From Botryosphaeria dothidea (Eukaryota > Ascomycota > Dothideomycetes > Botryosphaeriales > Botryosphaeriaceae), in NCBI GenBank assembly GCA_011503125.2, contig WWBZ02000051.1:310001-374000 (forward strand): a stretch of 64,000 nucleotides of DNA, read 5' to 3'. The stretch's first letter is position 1. Every line of letters starts with the position of its first letter. The position numbers and the translations under genes were made by a program. The notes under the pieces are model-generated. The model saw only the letters and a program-made list of their open reading frames with translations. It was not told where the DNA came from and searched no databases. Below, in pieces: positions 60,930 to 64,000 of this stretch.

Positions 60930-63542
60930 CTAAGTCCGTTCGACTTCCTGCTCGAGGTGGCCGTCGACGTGGTGCGGGACGACCTGGACATCCTGCTGCA
61001 CCTGGGCCGCGACCTCTTCTGCACGCTGACCGTCTGGCTCGCGCTCGACCTCGCCGTGCTGTTCCTCGTCGGCCGCATCACCGTTGACTTCGTCGACGCC
61101 ACCACCGCCGTCGCCGCCGCCAGACGAGGCGCCCACCCACGACTGCATGAAGCCTGCGCTGCGGCCGACGTCGCCTGCTGCGAAGATGTCGGCGCTGCTC
61201 TTCTCCCGGGTGCGTACGCTGGATTCGAGGCGGCAGACGAGCCGCTCCATGGCGCCCTTGGCCTCGCTCATGCGCACGCTCTCGGTGCCCGAGCCGCGGA
61301 TCTGGCCCATGACGCGCCGAACCGCGCTGGCGAGGGCGTCGACCTCCCAGTTGAACTCGTCCTCGGCGGCGCGGGCCGCGTCGCGCAGCTGCCGCGCCGC
61401 CGGGTCGCGGGTGCGCCGGTCGATGTTGCGGAGCGTGCTGGCGAAAGCGCGGTCCGAGAAGCCGCTGTCGACGGCGACGTCGAGCAGCGTGAAGGCGGCG
61501 GTGACGTCGGCGTAGTCCGTGCGGGCGCTGAACTGGTAAAGCCGGTTGCGCACGAGAGATTGGAGGATGGCGGGGAGAATTCCGGGGGCGGTGAGGGAGA
61601 GCGTCAGGGGCTTGGGGCTGTCGAGAAAGAAAGCGAGGGCGAGCCGTCGTTGGAACGCGGCCTCGCGTGGTGTGACGAAAGGGAGGGCTTGGACCAGTTG
61701 AGCCTGTAGAACGTGATTGACAAATATGTCCTCTTGGGGGCCATGATTTCTAAAGCTCTTGAATAGGGTTTGAGAAACTCGTTTTAAGACTTGGGTCTCG
61801 TCTTCGACTGAAAGCGAGTTTAATAGCACAGAGATGGCTTCCTGACATTCGCCTGAGAGACGTCCATCTTGGCGTATGCTATCATCAAAGCTGAGCCGGA
61901 TTAGAACTTCGAGAGAATATTCTATTGCAGCGGTTTCAAGGAAAGGCGCGGTTCGCCTAAGGAGTTCAAGTAACCGCCCTGAACCGTGCGGAATATGGTT
62001 CTTGGGTTCTTTGCAAATCAGTTGAGCTACCCGCAATTCTTCGAGCCGATGGACTAACCATGGGGATACACTTCGTCTGGTATAACCTCAGGCGGTTCAC
62101 CGTCGGCTGACACCGCTTCTTTCCTCGCTCCAAGCTTCTGGAAGAGGCTCGCGATCACCGGTCTATGAAGGAGGGTCCGTAATTGCGGGGCAGAGAACTT
62201 GTCGTGAATTAGATGCAGAACCATTCAGTACTTATACGTAGCAAAACCAACCTCAAGTATACCTAGATAAGCGTTTGCCAATTCTTCTTTTCTGTTTTGG
62301 CAAAAGTCATCGATCATCCACAACAGAAGCTCGTCAGGTAATGGGTCATCGTAGATTTTGGCTTTCACGATCCCTGAGATGAAAGTTGCGTCTTGCGTGG
62401 AAGGGTCTGGTATGTGTGAGTATTATGCGCGTCACCTGAGATCATATTTACCCACCAATCAGGCTTTTGTGCCATCCATTCTCAGACAAAATTTGTGCCG
62501 GAAAGTTGGATCGGGTTCGAGCCGCAATCTCACCACCGCTGGCCTCGAAAAATCGCCACACTTGATTCATCTCAAGCGCCTCTGTTCTTTGTAGAGCGTC
62601 GAATGTCCTGTCGGCGTCTTCCTCATTATCTAAGGTTGTGCTGAGGCCTTCTTTGGTGAGCCTGGCGTTGATTTTGCTGCTTTGTTCTGCAGCCCTCTCT
62701 GCCTCTTCCGCCTCTTTCTGTGCCGCCAGAACCTTAGCCTCAGAATCCAGCCCTTTTTGCCGCCGTGCCACTAGATCAGACAATGATATTTTGTAGTTCC
62801 GTCGCGGGGCCACAATGGACTTGAACTCCTTGCGAGGTGGTGCGCGCTTGAAATGCGAGCGTAAGTCGTATGCGGATGTGCTCTCTTCTCCATCTCTCTT
62901 CGGCTTTATGGCCGGGTTTGGATTGGCTGGCGGGGCTTGCGCGCGCCGCTTCTTGTTGAGAATTGCGGTCAAGTCCTCCAGCTCCGAATCTGAATCATCC
63001 TCCTCACTATCCGACGTTCTCACGAGTGGCACCCCGTCCTTTACTATGCGCTTGCTGGAAGTTGAAGATTGAGACTGCTGCGGAAGTGAGGAAAACGATG
63101 AATTGAACGATGACCCCGGCTCTGCACTACGGGGGTTCCGGTTGCTCATCTCATCTTGTGGCAGCGACGGATCTGTAAGAGGTTCTTGCGGAGGGGGGCT
63201 GTGTGTTGGCTTCGTCTCTGGCGCAGGCGGCGGAGGCGGCGTAGGCGATGGGAGGTCACGGCGATGAATGGATGGCGGCGCAGAGGATTCTTTTGTCTGA
63301 TCTACAGATGGCCAGCGCGGCCTTCCACCGGGTTCTGGAACGCCGCTGTCATCAGCCGGCGCGCGCGACTAGGCATGGGCGGTTGGAATGGTTGGAGTCG
63401 CGGCTGGAGTGTCGAACGCACCTAGCACATTCAGCGAGGGGAACGACGAGCCGCGTTCGCGACGGTCCTCGGACAGGGCGCGGGTGTTCTTGGGTTCGGT
63501 GAAGGGCTTGAAGAAGTTGGTGATATTGGCATTGCGCTTCAT
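60930..63542 (-). CDS. Nse6/CANIN-domain-like Smc5/6 complex factor
   Basis: Likely the Smc5/6-associated subunit of the CANIN (coiled-coil SMC6 and NSE5 interacting) family, acting in DNA repair in the nucleus; family call is from pattern memory and is moderate. Exons 63542-63422, 63334-62456, 62406-62252, 62197-62059 and 62008-60930; phase is kept at all junctions; 790 aa. Order: N-terminal NxxIxxFF motif (residues 4-11), long disordered acidic/Ser region with SDSEEDDSDSELEDL, a Lys/Arg/Glu helical region, then after the introns all-helical repeat-like sequence (DELLLWMIDDF, VIASLFQKLGAR, AIEYSLEVLIRLSFDD, QFSARTDYADVTAAFTLLDVAVD). The C-terminal about 85 residues are acidic and low complexity. 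The first intron (87 nt, GTGCGT donor) removes an in-frame TAG. An alternative is another helical-repeat repair factor. Confidence 0.75.
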
Positions 63543-64000
63543 GGTGGTAGGCGCAAGGTGGTGGTGGGACGTCAACACACGGCAGCTTAAGCTTTGGCGC
63601 GATGCGTGTGCTGTGGACGCGCCGCAGCGAACGCGCGGGCGCACGTGAAGCGCCTTGGCCTTCGAAGCATCTTGGGCGCGCGAGCCAAGTCGAACATGCT
63701 TAAAAGCCCCGGCCGGGCTCCTATTCTAGGCGATCAGCGCCCTGCGTTGTGCGAGGTCGGTTCGCAGGCGCTGTCACAGAGGGCTGCGCAATTGAAGCAA
63801 CTATCCCGATGGCTTTGTCATGGCTTAATCTACCCGCTTTCGACCGGAGACTCGCGTCAAGTCCGGGGCTCCATAAATTCTGATGAGATGGTTCAACCTT
63901 CCCGATTGCGGATGAATCGTCGCGACGCCCAGAAATCCAACCCTCCGCGTTGTGCAAGACCTGCGTCGGCAGCGGCATTGCACGGCAGGCGGATGCCGCG
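63543..64000. other. 5' flank of the Nse6-like gene, to window end
   Basis: 458 bp containing the promoter of the minus-strand gene. No gene, TATA box or repeat seen. Confidence 0.45.

Noticed and set aside
60843..61709. 288-aa plus-strand frame, partly hydrophobic, over the Nse6-like gene
   Set aside because: Antisense to a conserved helical region; its hydrophobic look comes from the complement of Glu/Asp-rich codons.
62009..62040. 32-nt intron option in the Nse6-like gene
   Set aside because: Too short; the acceptor at 62009 gives a 50-nt intron with a branch-like site and correct phase.
63369..63371. In-frame TAG in the Nse6-like gene that looked like a second nonsense mutation
   Set aside because: An 87-nt intron (63335-63421) with a GTGCGT donor, a CTGAT branch-like site and a TTCCAG acceptor removes it and keeps phase.

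Overview
The window is nuclear DNA of a filamentous ascomycete (Pezizomycotina). A Dothideomycete is my best guess, by inference from the gene repertoire rather than from any marker. Genes carry many short introns (about 48-90 nt, GTRNGT donors), a CX10C-type MIC19, MADS-box MCM1, Sub2 with its DECD box, fungal rhodopsin-domain and tetraspanin membrane proteins, and plant-cell-wall and nutrient-scavenging enzymes. There are no operons, CRISPR arrays, rRNAs or tRNAs that I can support. I rebuilt the splice models by joining reading frames at GT..AG sites; every complete model keeps phase across all junctions.

Layout. 0-8 kb: a rhodopsin-domain membrane protein (5' partial, +), an SDR oxidoreductase (-), a Cys-rich unknown probably secreted protein (-), an F-box-like gene broken by an in-frame TAG (+) and a secreted PL3 pectate lyase (-). 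8.8-23 kb: an accessory, nutrient-scavenging stretch with an ACS-family MFS carrier (-), an LtrA-domain membrane protein (-), a second ACS carrier (-) divergent from a cysteine-type sulfatase (+), and a secreted type-B carboxylesterase (+). 24-33.5 kb: housekeeping genes, namely MIC19 (-) divergent from an NAA50-like acetyltransferase with a long acidic tail (+), glucokinase (-), and a ketopantoate-reductase-like protein with a very long disordered tail (-). 38-44.3 kb: SUB2 (-), RNase P subunit RPR2 (+), a PEBP-like protein (-) and a DHA1 drug/H+ antiporter (+). 46.9-64 kb: tetraspanin (-), MCM1 (+), an APC-superfamily choline/amino-acid permease (+) and an Nse6/CANIN-like Smc5/6 factor (-).

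Three long gene-poor blocks stand out: 33.55-38.1, 44.3-46.9 and 51.4-57.0 kb. The first and third are GC-rich in large part, and the third together with the 2.1 kb upstream block isolates MCM1. The second is AT-richer and holds hairpin-rich, possibly LTR-derived sequence.

Functional links are limited, as expected for a eukaryote. The sulfatase and the facing ACS carrier could form a sulfate-ester scavenging pair (inference). The pectate lyase and carboxylesterase suit a plant-associated or saprotrophic lifestyle. The most unusual points are the interrupted F-box gene, PIP-box-like N termini on the NAA50-like and Nse6-like proteins, the degenerate reductase fused to a disordered tail, an in-frame stop-free intron in the LtrA-domain gene, a 28-nt microexon in a transporter, recurring GTTCGT splice donors, and unusually long introns in SUB2 and the tetraspanin. 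I did not find a convincing multi-gene system of an unknown kind.
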